DNA of 64,000 nucleotides. Source: Xanthomonas pisi DSM 18956 (GTDB lineage: Bacteria; Pseudomonadota; Gammaproteobacteria; Xanthomonadales; Xanthomonadaceae). Shown in pieces: positions 7,939 through 17,562 of this stretch. The first letter of the stretch is position 1, and each line of letters begins with the position of its first letter. The notes under the pieces are model-generated. The model had not been told where the DNA came from and did not search any database. It was given only the letters and a program-made list of their open reading frames with translations. The position numbers and the translations under genes were made by a program. The stretch covers positions 1 through 64,000 of the forward strand of contig NZ_JPLE01000015.1 of assembly GCF_001010415.1 (NCBI RefSeq), written 5' to 3'.

Positions 7939-9098
7939 TCGGCCAAACCGCGCAACAGCTCGTTGACGCTGGTCTTGCTGCGCGTCCTGGCATCCACCTG
8001 CTTGACGATCACTGCGCAATACAGCGAATGCGAGCCGTCCTTGGACGGCAATTGGCCGGACACCACCACGCTGTACGGCGGCACATAGCCGTAGGAGATC
8101 TCGCCGGTGGCGCGGTTGTAGATGCGCGTGCTCTGCGAAATGAACACGCCCATGCCGATCACGCTGTGATGGCCGATGACCACGCCTTCGACCACTTCCG
8201 AACGCGCACCGATAAAGCAGTGGTCTTCGATGATGGTCGGGCTGGCCTGCAGCGGTTCGAGCACGCCACCGATGCCGGCACCGCCGGACAGATGGCAGTG
8301 CTTGCCGATCTGCGCGCACGAGCCCACCGTGGCCCAGGTATCGACCATGGTGCCTTCGCCGACATACGCACCGATGTTGGTGAAGCTCGGCATCAGCACC
8401 ACATCCCTGCCGAAATAGGTGCCGCGACGCGCCACCGCACCGGGCACCACGCGCACGCCGGCCTTGCGGAACTGCGCTTCATGGAAGCCGGCAAAGCGCG
8501 ATTCCACCTTGTCCCAGAACGGCGCCGGCTGCGCGTCGATCACCGCCATCTCGTTGACGCGGAAATACAGCAGCACGGCCTTCTTCAGCCACTCGTTGAC
8601 GGTCCAGCCGCCCTGCCCGTCCGGCTCGGCCACGCGCAACTGGCCGCTTTCCAGGCCGTCGATCACGCGATTGACGATGGCGCGGGTGGACCCGTCGATC
8701 TCGTCCATGGTCAAGGTGGCGCGACGTTCGAAGGCGCTTTCGATGCCGAACCTGAGTTCATCGCTGCCCACCTGGGTGGCAGCGCTCTGCACGGCCTGCT
8801 CGGCAATCGGCAGCTTCTTCGCAGCGGCAGCCTTCCTTGCAGCCGGCGCCGACACCACGCCAGTCGCCTGTTTGGCCACACGCGGTGCGCCGGCTGGCTT
8901 CGTTGCAGAGGTCTTCGTTACAGCGGTTTTCTTGACCGCAGCCGTCTTGACGGCAGCCTTCTTGGCGACGCTCGCTGCCGGCTTGCTCTGGTCTGCTGCA
9001 AGCGTCTTGCCGGCCTTGGTGGAGGCGGCTGCGCGCTTGGGTGCGGCGCTGGCAGTGGTGGCGGCGGGCTTGCGCGCAGTCTTCTTGGTGGTGGCCAT
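7935..9098 (-). CDS. dapD: Tetrahydrodipicolinate N-succinyltransferase with a Lys/Ala-rich N-terminal tail
   Basis: DapD transfers succinate from succinyl-CoA to tetrahydrodipicolinate in lysine/diaminopimelate synthesis. The catalytic part starts at about residue 117 ([14 protein letters not shown], matching the N-terminus of E. coli DapD) and runs through hexapeptide-repeat left-handed beta-helix sequence such as [20 protein letters not shown]. The protein is 387 residues against about 274 in E. coli. The extra 110 residues are dominated by Ala, Lys, Thr and Ser in [11 protein letters not shown] and ARKAAAAKK patterns, like histone H1 or AlgP-type tails. The ATG at 9098 has GGAG 8 bases upstream; a start inside the tail would need another ATG or GTG, and none is obvious near the domain edge. 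It follows glnD by 18 bases. Confidence 0.92.
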   Translation of the reverse strand: MATTKKTARKPAATTASAAPKRAAASTKAGKTLAADQSKPAASVAKKAAVKTAAVKKTAVTKTSATKPAGAPRVAKQATGVVSAPAARKAAAAKKLPIAEQAVQSAATQVGSDELRFGIESAFERRATLTMDEIDGSTRAIVNRVIDGLESGQLRVAEPDGQGGWTVNEWLKKAVLLYFRVNEMAVIDAQPAPFWDKVESRFAGFHEAQFRKAGVRVVPGAVARRGTYFGRDVVLMPSFTNIGAYVGEGTMVDTWATVGSCAQIGKHCHLSGGAGIGGVLEPLQASPTIIEDHCFIGARSEVVEGVVIGHHSVIGMGVFISQSTRIYNRATGEISYGYVPPYSVVVSGQLPSKDGSHSLYCAVIVKQVDARTRSKTSVNELLRGLAD

Positions 9099-9116
9099 GG
9101 GGGGTCTCCGGACGTA

Positions 9117-11726
9117 CTAGGCGGGGTCGAGACAGGCGCGCAACGCATCGCGCAGGGCCTGCCGGGCGGATTCGGACAACGGGCGATCGTGTTCGTCGGT
9201 GATCTGGAACTGATCTTCCGCACGCTCGCCGAAGGTGGCGATGCGCGCATCGTGCACGCGCAGATGTTGCATGCGCAGGACATACGCCACATCGGCCAGC
9301 AGGCCGGGGCGATCGGGGGCGACCAGACTGATGCGGGTGCGGCGGCCGCCGGCGCTTTCGCTGAATTCCACGCGTGGCGCAAAGCGGAAATGCCGCAACT
9401 GGCGCGGCACCGCACGCCGCGATGGCCGCACTTTCTGCAGGTCGCCGGCCAGTACCTGTCGTAGCGCTGCGGCAAGACGCTGCGGATCGCCATCGGCATA
9501 GCCTTCCTGCGGCAGCACCTCGAACACGTCGAAGATCGCATCGTGCGGCGCATCCAGCACGCGCGCACGATGGATGCCGTAGCCCTTGCGATCCAGGGTG
9601 GCCACGATCGCCGAAAACAGTCCATCGCGGTCCGGCGAATAGACGAACAGTTCCAGCGCGTCGTTGTCCGGCACCGCACGACGCGCCTTGACCAGGGTCT
9701 GGCCGATCTGCACTTCGATCAGCGAGACGGCCTGCCAGGCAAGCTGCTCGGGGCGGAAGCGCAGGAAGTTTTCGTCCGGCATGCCGGCGAACTGGCGGTC
9801 GATGGTGGCATCGTCATGCCCTTGCGCCTGCATCAGCGCGCGCGCGGATTCGCGCGCTTCGCGCAGGCGCTCTTCGCGCGGCGGCGGATGTTCCAGGCCC
9901 TCGCGCAGCGCGCGCCGCGCAGCGAAATACAGGTCCGCCAGCAGGCGGTCCTTCCACGCGTTCCACAGCTTGGGGCTGGTGCCGGCGATATCGGCGCAGG
10001 TCAGCAGATATAGATAATCCAGCCGTTCGCGCGTGCCGACCAGGGTGGCGAAACGATGGATCACCTCCGGGTCGGAGATGTCCTGCTTTTGCGCGGTGAC
10101 CGACATGCGCAAGTGCTGCTCCACCAGCCAGGTCACCAGTTGGGTATCGCCTTCGCTCAACCGGTGCGCGAGACAGAATGCGCGCGCATCGACCGCGCCC
10201 AGTTCGGAATGATCGCCGCCGCGGCCCTTGGCGATGTCGTGAAACAGACCGGCCAGCAGCAGCAATTCCGGCTTGCGCAGGCGCGGCCAGACTTCGTGGG
10301 TGATCGAAAAACGCTCGTCGGCGCGGCCGGCAGCGAACAGCGCGATGTTTCGCAGCACCATCAGCGTGTGCTGGTCCACCGTGTAGACGTGGAACAGATC
10401 GAACTGCATACGTCCGGACACGCTGGCAAAGGCGGGAATCCACTGTCCCAGCACGCCCAGCCGCGCCATGCGATTGAGCGTTTCCACCGCGCGCGGGCCG
10501 CGCAGCAGCGCCATGAAGCGGTCGCGCGTGGCGGCATCGGCCACGTCGTAGGCCGGCAGTTGCTGCAGCACCTCGGCCAGCGCACGCGCGGTCAACGAAT
10601 GCAGGCCGCGCACATCGCGATGCGCAGCCCACTGCGCAAACAGCGCGAACACCTGCAGCACATCGCCATCCGGCCAGCTCTCGGCATCGGCGGCAAGGTA
10701 GCCGCGGCGCAGGCTGAAACCATCGCCCAGCGGCTCCGGTACCGCTTCGCCATCGAACTGTTCTTCGAAGCGCTGCAGCAGCCGGTCGCTGATCCGGCGG
10801 ATCAACGCAGCGCTGCGATAAAAGCGCTGCATCATTTTTTCCACGCCCAGGCTTTCCGGGTCGTCGGCAAAGCCCAATCGCTGCGCCAGGGTCTTTTGGT
10901 AATCGAAACGCAGCCGCTCTTCCGGCCGGTTGGCCACGATGTGCAGCCCGAACCGCAGCCGCGCCAGTTCTTCGCGCTCGCGCCGCAACGCGGCCGCTTC
11001 ATCGAAGCCGACATGGCCCAACCCGACCAAGGCTTCCAGATCCTTGACCCCGAACGCGCGCAACGCCATCCAGCCCAGGGTCTGCAGATCGCGCAGGCCT
11101 CCCGGGCCATCCTTGATGTCGGGTTCGAGGTTATCGGCGGTATCGCCAAACCGCTGATGCCGCGCCAGCAATTCTTCCCGCTTGGCCTGGAAGAAATCGC
11201 GTGGCGGCCATACCCATTGCGGCGCGATCGCCGCGGCCAACGCTGCTCGCGCTTCGCCATCGGCCACCAACGGCCGCGACTCGATCAGGGCGGTGAGCAC
11301 GGTCTGATCGATCGCAGCAGCAGTGCACTGCGCCGGCGAGCGCACTGCATGACTGATCGGCAGACCCACATCCCACAACAACGCAAACAGGCGGGCCAGC
11401 GCCTGCTCATGGCGCTGCTGCGCGGCGGTGTCGCCCAACACCAGCACGTCCACGTCCGAGCGCGGAAACAGCTCGCCGCGGCCGTACCCACCGACCGCAT
11501 GCAACGACAGGCCGCTATCGGCCGAAATGCAACGCGCCCAGGCGTTGCGCATCAACTGGTCGACCGCGCGTGCGCGTAGCGCCACCAGCCGTTCGATCGG
11601 CTCGCCCTGATCGAAGCGTTTGCACAGCCGCATGTCCGCGTGCACCAGCAGCGGACGGGCCTGTGCGGCCCACTCCGCGTCGCCGGCGACGCCCGGGTCG
11701 GGTCGATCCGCCGGCGCGTCCGTCAT
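9117..11726 (-). CDS. glnD: Bifunctional uridylyltransferase/uridylyl-removing enzyme
   Basis: GlnD senses glutamine and adds or removes UMP on PII proteins, setting glutamine synthetase activity and nitrogen gene expression. The 869-residue protein is near the usual length. The nucleotidyltransferase motif GRGELFPRSDVDVLVLGD lies near residues 83-100. An HD-domain motif (LFHDIAKGRGGDHSELG) is near residue 490. Two ACT domains occupy roughly residues 690-770 and 795-869. The start at 11726 is preferred because its ATG overlaps the map stop codon as ATGA; the frame is open further upstream but that part lies inside map. The gene lies in a map-glnD-dapD run. Confidence 0.95.
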   Translation of the reverse strand: MTDAPADRPDPGVAGDAEWAAQARPLLVHADMRLCKRFDQGEPIERLVALRARAVDQLMRNAWARCISADSGLSLHAVGGYGRGELFPRSDVDVLVLGDTAAQQRHEQALARLFALLWDVGLPISHAVRSPAQCTAAAIDQTVLTALIESRPLVADGEARAALAAAIAPQWVWPPRDFFQAKREELLARHQRFGDTADNLEPDIKDGPGGLRDLQTLGWMALRAFGVKDLEALVGLGHVGFDEAAALRREREELARLRFGLHIVANRPEERLRFDYQKTLAQRLGFADDPESLGVEKMMQRFYRSAALIRRISDRLLQRFEEQFDGEAVPEPLGDGFSLRRGYLAADAESWPDGDVLQVFALFAQWAAHRDVRGLHSLTARALAEVLQQLPAYDVADAATRDRFMALLRGPRAVETLNRMARLGVLGQWIPAFASVSGRMQFDLFHVYTVDQHTLMVLRNIALFAAGRADERFSITHEVWPRLRKPELLLLAGLFHDIAKGRGGDHSELGAVDARAFCLAHRLSEGDTQLVTWLVEQHLRMSVTAQKQDISDPEVIHRFATLVGTRERLDYLYLLTCADIAGTSPKLWNAWKDRLLADLYFAARRALREGLEHPPPREERLREARESARALMQAQGHDDATIDRQFAGMPDENFLRFRPEQLAWQAVSLIEVQIGQTLVKARRAVPDNDALELFVYSPDRDGLFSAIVATLDRKGYGIHRARVLDAPHDAIFDVFEVLPQEGYADGDPQRLAAALRQVLAGDLQKVRPSRRAVPRQLRHFRFAPRVEFSESAGGRRTRISLVAPDRPGLLADVAYVLRMQHLRVHDARIATFGERAEDQFQITDEHDRPLSESARQALRDALRACLDPA

Positions 11727-12499
11727 ACCGGCGCGGGCGAATTGGCCGACAGCGTCAGCACATCCACGCCGTCTTCGGTCACCGCGACCATGTGCTCCCA
11801 CTGCGCGGACAACTTGCGGTCCTTGGTCACCACGGTCCAGCCATCGGGCAGGGTCTTATGGTGATAGGTGCCTTCGTTGATCATCGGTTCGATGGTGAAG
11901 GTCATGCCCGGCTTGAGCACCAACCCCTCGCCCGGACGTCCGTAGTGCATCACCTGCGGTTCGTCGTGATAGACCTTGCCGATGCCGTGGCCGCAGTAGT
12001 CGCGCACCACGCTGAAACGCTCGGCCTCGGCAAACTTCTGGATGGCGTGGCCCACGTCGCCCAGCGTGGCGCCCGGCTTGACCGCACGGATGCCGCGCCA
12101 CATCGCTTCATAAGTGGTATCCACCAGGCGCTTGGCCATCACCGACGGGGTGCCCACGTAGTACATGCGGCTGGTGTCGCCGTGCCAGCCATCCTTGATC
12201 ACGGTGACATCGATATTGACGATGTCGCCGTCCTTCAACACCTTGGCCGCGCTCGGAATGCCGTGGCAGATCACGTTGTTGACCGAGGTGCATACGCTCT
12301 TGGGGAAGCCGCGATAGCCGACATTGGCAGGAATGGTGCCCTGCACGTTGACGATGTGGTCGTGGCAGATGCGGTCCAGCTCGGCAGTGGTCACGCCCGG
12401 CTTGACGTGCGGGCCAACGATGTCGAGCACCTCGGCGGCCAGACGGCCGGCGACGCGCATCAGTTCGATTTCTTCTTTGGTTTTCAGATTGACGCTCAT
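11723..12499 (-). CDS. map: Methionine aminopeptidase, type I
   Basis: Removes the initiator methionine from nascent proteins. At 258 residues it matches the short type I bacterial enzyme. The five metal ligands are recognisable: two Asp in NIDVTVIKDGWHGDTSRMYY, His in CGHGIG, Glu in FTIEPMINEG and Glu in WEHMVAVTEDG. The start at 12499 (MSVNLKTKEEIELM) fits the family; the open frame upstream to 12580 has no support. It is the first gene of the minus-strand block. In many relatives map and rpsB are divergent neighbours; here a fimbrial operon separates them. Confidence 0.95.
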   Translation of the reverse strand: MSVNLKTKEEIELMRVAGRLAAEVLDIVGPHVKPGVTTAELDRICHDHIVNVQGTIPANVGYRGFPKSVCTSVNNVICHGIPSAAKVLKDGDIVNIDVTVIKDGWHGDTSRMYYVGTPSVMAKRLVDTTYEAMWRGIRAVKPGATLGDVGHAIQKFAEAERFSVVRDYCGHGIGKVYHDEPQVMHYGRPGEGLVLKPGMTFTIEPMINEGTYHHKTLPDGWTVVTKDRKLSAQWEHMVAVTEDGVDVLTLSANSPAPV

Positions 12500-12817
12500 G
12501 ACCGCGATTATCGCCGATTCGGGCTGAATCTGAACGACCCGCGCCAGCGTTTTTTGCAGGACGCTGTGTCGATGGCGCAAGCGGACCGGGCAACAGGAAA
12601 CCGGCGCAAGCGCCTATTCATGTGTGACGCAGTTCCCCGCGCGTCAATAATTGCATGAGCGAAGTCATCCGCAGGACATCGCAAACTTGGCAAAACAACC
12701 AAGCGAAACAGCTAGATACAGGATGAATTCGCCGTTATGTTTGGCACAGCTGATGCATTGCAGGGAGGGCGACACCTTGTCGCGTCACCAAAGACCTGAC
12801 CGGTCAAGGAAATGTCC
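12500..12817. promoter_or_regulatory. Divergent control region between map and the fimbrial operon
   Basis: 318 bases without a gene, with a more AT-rich centre (about 12645-12735). A short dyad CTTGG / CCAAG lies at 12686-12690 and 12699-12703, next to TTGGCA and a downstream TAGATA, which are promoter-like but badly spaced. AAGGA at 12806-12810 is the ribosome-binding site of the first fimbrial gene. No clear regulator site was recognised. Confidence 0.4.
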
Positions 12818-13342
12818 ATGCGCACTGTCCGTCCTGTCCTGCTTTCCCTCGGCCTGCTCTCGACCATCGGCATGGCGAGTGCAGCAGATACCACCACATT
12901 CAACGTCAAGATCGCCGTCACCAAGGCCTGCACCATCACCGCCGCCTCCGCCACGGACGTCGACTTCGGTTCGGTGCTCTCCACCTCGACCGCCAATGCC
13001 GATGCGAACGGCAGCGTGACCGCCCAGTGCACCGCGCTGACGCCCTACAACATCGCGCTCAGCGCCGGCAGCAACGCGGGCACTGCCAACGATGTGACCA
13101 CCCGTCGCATGAAGAACGCCGACCCGCTGGTCACCACCAACAACTTCATCGCCTACCAGCTCTACCAGGACCTGGGCCGCAGCACGGTCTGGGGCAGCAC
13201 CACCGGCACCAATACCCTGAGCCGCACCGCCACCGGCCTCAACCAGGTCTACCCGGTCTACGGCCGCGTGACCAATCCGTCGGTCAACAACGCCGCGACC
13301 GGTAGCTACCAGGACACGATCACCGCGACCATCGTCTATTGA
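12818..13342 (+). CDS. SCPU (spore coat U) domain fimbrial subunit
   Basis: A 174-residue secreted protein, probably the major pilin of a Csu-type (archaic or sigma) chaperone-usher fimbria. A signal peptide ends at SAA near residue 23. The mature part is a SCPU domain with paired Cys (KACTIT and AQCTAL), the sequence DVDFGSV and the typical C-terminal strand that ends in TATIVY. ATG 12818 is chosen because AAGGA lies 7 bases upstream; the ATG at 12812 would be only one base from it. Its TGA overlaps the next gene's TTG start. It resembles CsuA/B in size and position, as the first gene before chaperone and usher. Confidence 0.88.
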   Translation: MRTVRPVLLSLGLLSTIGMASAADTTTFNVKIAVTKACTITAASATDVDFGSVLSTSTANADANGSVTAQCTALTPYNIALSAGSNAGTANDVTTRRMKNADPLVTTNNFIAYQLYQDLGRSTVWGSTTGTNTLSRTATGLNQVYPVYGRVTNPSVNNAATGSYQDTITATIVY

Positions 13343-14118
13343 GCCTGCGCATGCCATCGCAACAGTTGCCGTCCCGCCTCCGTGCGCGGCTGGCCCCGCT
13401 GGGACTGGCCCTGAGCCTGTCGCTGAGCGGCGCCTGGCTGTTGCCGCCTGCACAGGCGGCCAGCCTGCAGCTGGCGCCGACCTCGCTGACGCTGAGCGCC
13501 GAACAGACCGCCGATGGCCTGTGGCTGAGCAACAGTGGCGGCGCGCCGGTGCAGGTGCAGACCCGCGCTTATCGCTGGACCCAACGCGATGGGCAGGACC
13601 AGCTCGACCCGACCCAGGAAATCCTGATCAGCCCGCCGATGCGCACCCTGGCTGCAGGCGAGCGCCAACTGATTCGCGTGATCCGCGCCGGGCCTGCGCC
13701 CACGCGCCAGGAGGCCTGCTACCGCATCATCGTCGACGAACTGCCCAGCGCCGATGCCGACCGCAAGGGCATGCAGTTCGTCCTGCGCTATTCGGTGCCG
13801 ATCTTCGTCCTGCCGCCCGGCAAGGCCGAACCCACGCCCACCCTGAGCGCGCAGCTGGTCGCCGGCACCGACGGCAATGCGCAGATCCAGATCAGCAACA
13901 GCGGCTCCGGGCATGCGCAGGTGGCCGATCTGCAGCACCGCGTCGATGGCGCAGCCAAGACCAGCCTGAACGGGCTGGTGGGCTATGTGCTGCCGGGCCA
14001 GACCATGCGCTGGTCGCTGGGCGCACCGCTGGCGCAGTTCGGCCGCGGCTCCATCGTCGCAAGGATCAATGGTGAGGCCGACGAACGCATCCTGTTGGAC
14101 GCGCCCGCGGCGCCGTGA
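13339..14118 (+). CDS. Periplasmic fimbrial chaperone (PapD/CsuC-like)
   Basis: A 259-residue chaperone that would hold SCPU subunits in the periplasm for the usher. The signal peptide is LGLALSLSLSGAWLLPPAQA. The immunoglobulin-like N-domain begins SLQLAPTSLTLSAEQTADGLWLSN and contains the region EILISPPMRTLAAGERQLIRVIR, with the conserved Arg/Lys type anchor. The second domain follows from about residue 170. The TTG at 13339 overlaps the preceding TGA as TTGA; an ATG at 13351 is an alternative start giving 255 residues. It is the first of two chaperones in this operon. Confidence 0.87.
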   Translation: MSLRMPSQQLPSRLRARLAPLGLALSLSLSGAWLLPPAQAASLQLAPTSLTLSAEQTADGLWLSNSGGAPVQVQTRAYRWTQRDGQDQLDPTQEILISPPMRTLAAGERQLIRVIRAGPAPTRQEACYRIIVDELPSADADRKGMQFVLRYSVPIFVLPPGKAEPTPTLSAQLVAGTDGNAQIQISNSGSGHAQVADLQHRVDGAAKTSLNGLVGYVLPGQTMRWSLGAPLAQFGRGSIVARINGEADERILLDAPAAP

Positions 14119-16483
14119 TGCGGCCCTGCTGGCGATGACCCTGCTTGCGAACGCCATCGGGTTGGCGAACGCCATGGCCGTCGACCTGGCCGATGTCGCA
14201 ACGTTGCCCGACCAGAGCGCACAAGGCGCCGCCGCGCAACCGCAGTCGCTGTATCTGGACGTCACCCTGAATCAGGCCGATCGCGGCCTGGCGCCGTTCG
14301 AACTGGTCGATGGCCACTTGCGCGGATCGGTGGAAACGCTGCGCAAACTCGGCTTCATCCTGGCCGATCGCAGCCCGGACGACTTGGTCGACCTGGATCG
14401 GCTCCCCGATGTGGAAGTGCGCTACGACGCCGCATTGCAGCGGCTCGCCCTGCAGGTGCCGCTGGCGCAGCTGTCGCTGTCCACCACGGTCCTCAAGCCC
14501 GAAGAAGTCGCTCCGCCCAGCGCCACCGCCTCGCCGGGCATGCTGCTCAATTACGACTTCTATGCCACGCGCAATGCCGGTTCCAGCAGCATGTCGCTGG
14601 CCACCGAACTGCGCGGCTTCGGCCTGGGCCGCGGCATGTTCGATACCACGGCCATTTTCCTGGCCTACGACCGCCCGCAGGACCAACGCTGGCGCAGCGA
14701 GGCCGTGCGCCTGGACAGCGCCTGGCAGATGGATTTCCCCGACAGCGCCACCAGCCTGCGGGTGGGCGATTTCTACAGCGGCTTCGTCGACTGGAGCCGA
14801 TCGCTGCGGCTGGGCGGCGTGCAGATCGGCCGCAATTACGCGCTGCAGCCCTATCGCGTACTGACCCCGACCCCCAGCTTTCTGGGCGAAGCGGCGGTGC
14901 CGTCCACGGTGGAGCTGTATGTCGATGGCCTGCGTCAATACAGCGGCCAGGTGCCGGCCGGGCCGTTCCAACTGGCCGCGCAGCCGGGCATCAGCGGCAC
15001 CGGGCAGGCGCAGATCGTGGTGACCGATGCCTTCGGCCAGGTGCGCCGGCTGGATTTCGCGTTCTACGGCACCCCGCAACTGCTGGCGCGCGGCATTTCC
15101 GAGTGGTCGGCCGGCATCGGCCACCTGCGCCGCGACTACGGCGTGCGTTCGTTTTCCTATGCCTCGCAGCCGGTCGCCAGCGCCAGCTTGCGCAAGGGCC
15201 TGCGCGACGACTTCACCATCGAGGCGCACACCGAGGCCGGCGGCGGGGTGATCAATGCCGGCGCCGGCGGGGTGTGGTTGCTCGGCGCCGGTGGCGTCTT
15301 CAATGCAGCCTACGCACACAGCCGCATGCACGCATTGCGTGGCGGCCAGTCCGTACTGGGCTACGCCTGGAACAACCGGCGCTTCAACGTCAATCTGGGC
15401 ACCCAGCGCACCCATGGCGATTACCGCGACCTGGGCGCACTGCAGGGCAGCCTGCCGGCGCGCGTCAGCGACCGCGCCGCATTCGGCGTCAACATCGACC
15501 CGATCGGCTCGCTGGGCACCAGCTACGTGCGCCTGAGCTATCCGCAAGGCGATACCTCGCGCTACGCCAGCGTGTTCTGGTCGCGCAGTTTCGGGCGCAA
15601 CTGGGCCGCCAACCTGTCCGGCAACCAGAACCTGGACATCGGCAGCGATCGCAGCCTGTATCTGTCGCTGTCCACCACCTTCGGCGAGTTACGCCAGGCC
15701 AGCGCCTCGATGCAGCGCAACGGCAATCGCACCGGATTCGTGGCCGATGTCAGCCAGCCGCTACCCGGCGACGGCGACCTGGGCGGCATCGGCTGGCGCG
15801 TACAGGCACGCAGTGGCGACGATGCCAGCGGCGGGCTGGCCGAGCTTGGCTGGTTGAATCGCGTCGGCCGCTACAACTTCGGCGCGGCCACCCAGGACGG
15901 CGACCATTTCGGCTATGCCAGCGCCAGCGGCAGCCTGGTGTGGATGGACGGCCGCGGCTTTGCCGCACGCGACGTCCAGGACGCGTTCGCGGTGGTGTCC
16001 ACCGACGGCCAGGCCGGTATTCCGGTCCGGCTGGAGAACCGCCTGATCGGGGTCACCGACGCGCGCGGCACCTTGCTGGTGACCCCATTGCAATCGTGGC
16101 AGCGCAATCAGTTATCGATCGACACGCTGAGCCTGCCGGCGGACCTTCGCGTGGATCGCGTCGACACCACGGTGACGCCGCGTCAGCAATCCGGAGTGGC
16201 GGTGCGCTTCGGCATCACCCGCGTGCGGGCTGCCCTGATCGTCCTGCACGACGCAAACGGCGCGCCGCTGCCGGTGGGCAGCGTGGCGCAGCGCCAGGGC
16301 GATGCCGAACGCGTGGTGGTCGGCTACGACGGCGAAACCTATCTGGACAATCTGCAGAACGACAACCGCATCCTGGTGGAGTTGCCGGAAGGCCACTGCG
16401 TGGCGCAGTTCGCGTATCCGGCCGACGCCGGCCGCATTCCGCGGGTCGGCCCGTTGCGCTGCACCGTGGAGCCGGCACCGTGA
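14069..16483 (+). CDS. Outer-membrane fimbrial usher (FimD/CsuD-like)
   Basis: An 804-residue usher, the outer-membrane pore and assembly platform of the fimbria. The N-terminal domain begins YLDVTLNQADRGLAPFELVDG. The barrel includes RVGDFYSGFVDWSRSLRLGGVQIGRNY and a plug region near YVDGLRQYSGQVPAGPFQL. The C-terminal domain follows the segment VVSTDGQAGIPVRLENRLIGVTD. The start is uncertain. ATG 14069 or GTG 14072 has AAGGA at 14061-14065, and a basic n-region (RPRRRD) before ALLAMTLLANAIGLANAMA makes a sound signal peptide. The ATG at 14135 would leave only half of that. The chosen start overlaps the chaperone gene by 50 bases. Confidence 0.9.
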   Translation: MVRPTNASCWTRPRRRDAALLAMTLLANAIGLANAMAVDLADVATLPDQSAQGAAAQPQSLYLDVTLNQADRGLAPFELVDGHLRGSVETLRKLGFILADRSPDDLVDLDRLPDVEVRYDAALQRLALQVPLAQLSLSTTVLKPEEVAPPSATASPGMLLNYDFYATRNAGSSSMSLATELRGFGLGRGMFDTTAIFLAYDRPQDQRWRSEAVRLDSAWQMDFPDSATSLRVGDFYSGFVDWSRSLRLGGVQIGRNYALQPYRVLTPTPSFLGEAAVPSTVELYVDGLRQYSGQVPAGPFQLAAQPGISGTGQAQIVVTDAFGQVRRLDFAFYGTPQLLARGISEWSAGIGHLRRDYGVRSFSYASQPVASASLRKGLRDDFTIEAHTEAGGGVINAGAGGVWLLGAGGVFNAAYAHSRMHALRGGQSVLGYAWNNRRFNVNLGTQRTHGDYRDLGALQGSLPARVSDRAAFGVNIDPIGSLGTSYVRLSYPQGDTSRYASVFWSRSFGRNWAANLSGNQNLDIGSDRSLYLSLSTTFGELRQASASMQRNGNRTGFVADVSQPLPGDGDLGGIGWRVQARSGDDASGGLAELGWLNRVGRYNFGAATQDGDHFGYASASGSLVWMDGRGFAARDVQDAFAVVSTDGQAGIPVRLENRLIGVTDARGTLLVTPLQSWQRNQLSIDTLSLPADLRVDRVDTTVTPRQQSGVAVRFGITRVRAALIVLHDANGAPLPVGSVAQRQGDAERVVVGYDGETYLDNLQNDNRILVELPEGHCVAQFAYPADAGRIPRVGPLRCTVEPAP

Positions 16484-17514
16484 GCGTGCATGCGCTCTGG
16501 CGTGTCTTGCTTGCGCTGAGCGTTGCACTGCTCTGGCTGACGCCCAGCCCGCCGGCGCACGCCGACACCACCTGCACGGTGACGTTGGGGACGCCACTGA
16601 TCTTCGGCAACGTGGCTGCCAACGGCGCCACCGATGCGGTCGCAAGTTTCAACGTGTCCTGCGCCACCGCCGCACTCAGCGTGCTGGGCAACGCACGCGT
16701 GACGCTCTGCCTGGACCTTGGCCCGGGCAGCGCCAGTGCCGGCGTCTACACGCCGCGCCGCATGAACAATGGCACCGGCGACAGCCTGGGCTACCAGATC
16801 TACAGCGACCCGGCACGCACCCAGATCTGGGGCGCGGCAGGCTCGGCCGCGCCATCGCCGGTGGTGCTGACCTTTGCCTACGGGGTGCCGGTCATCACCG
16901 GCGGCTCGCAGACCACCACCGTCACCTTGTACGGGCGCATCCCGGGCAGCCAGACGCTGTCGGTGGGCAACCACACCAGCACCTTCGGCGGCGCCGACGC
17001 CGTGGTGCGCTACGCCTATAACGAAAGCATCATCGGCGGCATCCAGCAGCCTGCCGACTGCAACACCGGCGGCAGTGGCGCCAAGACCGCAAGCAACGCC
17101 TTTCCGTTCACCGCCTCGGCCAATGTGCCGGCGCGCTGCAATACCTATGTCACCACCGATCTGGATTTCGGCAGCATCGCCGGCAGCATCGATACCCAGA
17201 TCGACCGCAGCTCGACCATCAGCCTGGCCTGCACCAACCGCACCGCCTGGAACATCGGCCTGGATGTCGGTAGCAATGCCAGCGGCAGCACCCGCCGCAT
17301 GCGCCATGCCAGCAGCGCCAACTTCATCAGCTACGAGCTCTACAAGGACCCAGGCCGCAGCAGCCGCTGGGGCACCACGATCGGGGTCGATACCCTCGCC
17401 GGCACCGGCAACGGCGTGGCGCAGACGGTCACGGTCTACGGCCGTGCGCCGGCGCCGCAGCTCCCCATCGCCGGCGCCTACACCGATACGGTGACCGTCT
17501 CGATCACTTACTGA
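16480..17514 (+). CDS. Tandem SCPU-domain protein, probable fimbrial tip adhesin (CsuE-like)
   Basis: A 344-residue secreted protein with a signal peptide (VLLALSVALLWLTPSPPAHA) and two SCPU domains. The first, about residues 28-185, starts DTTCTVTLGTPLIFGNVA and includes ATGCGG-encoded RRM and TTVTLYGRI. The second, about residues 205-344, starts CNTYVTTDLDFGSIAG and ends YTDTVTVSITY. Two-domain SCPU proteins encoded at the end of Csu clusters form the tip of the fibre, so a tip adhesin is likely. The GTG start at 16480 overlaps the usher TGA as GTGA, with GGAG 8 bases upstream. Confidence 0.85.
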   Translation: MSVHALWRVLLALSVALLWLTPSPPAHADTTCTVTLGTPLIFGNVAANGATDAVASFNVSCATAALSVLGNARVTLCLDLGPGSASAGVYTPRRMNNGTGDSLGYQIYSDPARTQIWGAAGSAAPSPVVLTFAYGVPVITGGSQTTTVTLYGRIPGSQTLSVGNHTSTFGGADAVVRYAYNESIIGGIQQPADCNTGGSGAKTASNAFPFTASANVPARCNTYVTTDLDFGSIAGSIDTQIDRSSTISLACTNRTAWNIGLDVGSNASGSTRRMRHASSANFISYELYKDPGRSSRWGTTIGVDTLAGTGNGVAQTVTVYGRAPAPQLPIAGAYTDTVTVSITY

Positions 17515-17562
17515 GCGTTAATTAAGTTCGCATCGGGGGCGTCGCTATCTGTAGCGTCTCCA

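Noticed and set aside
15103..16479. Long upstream extension of the tandem SCPU gene
   Set aside because: It overlaps the usher gene in another frame. The GTG at 16480 with GGAG upstream and a signal peptide directly after it is the better start.
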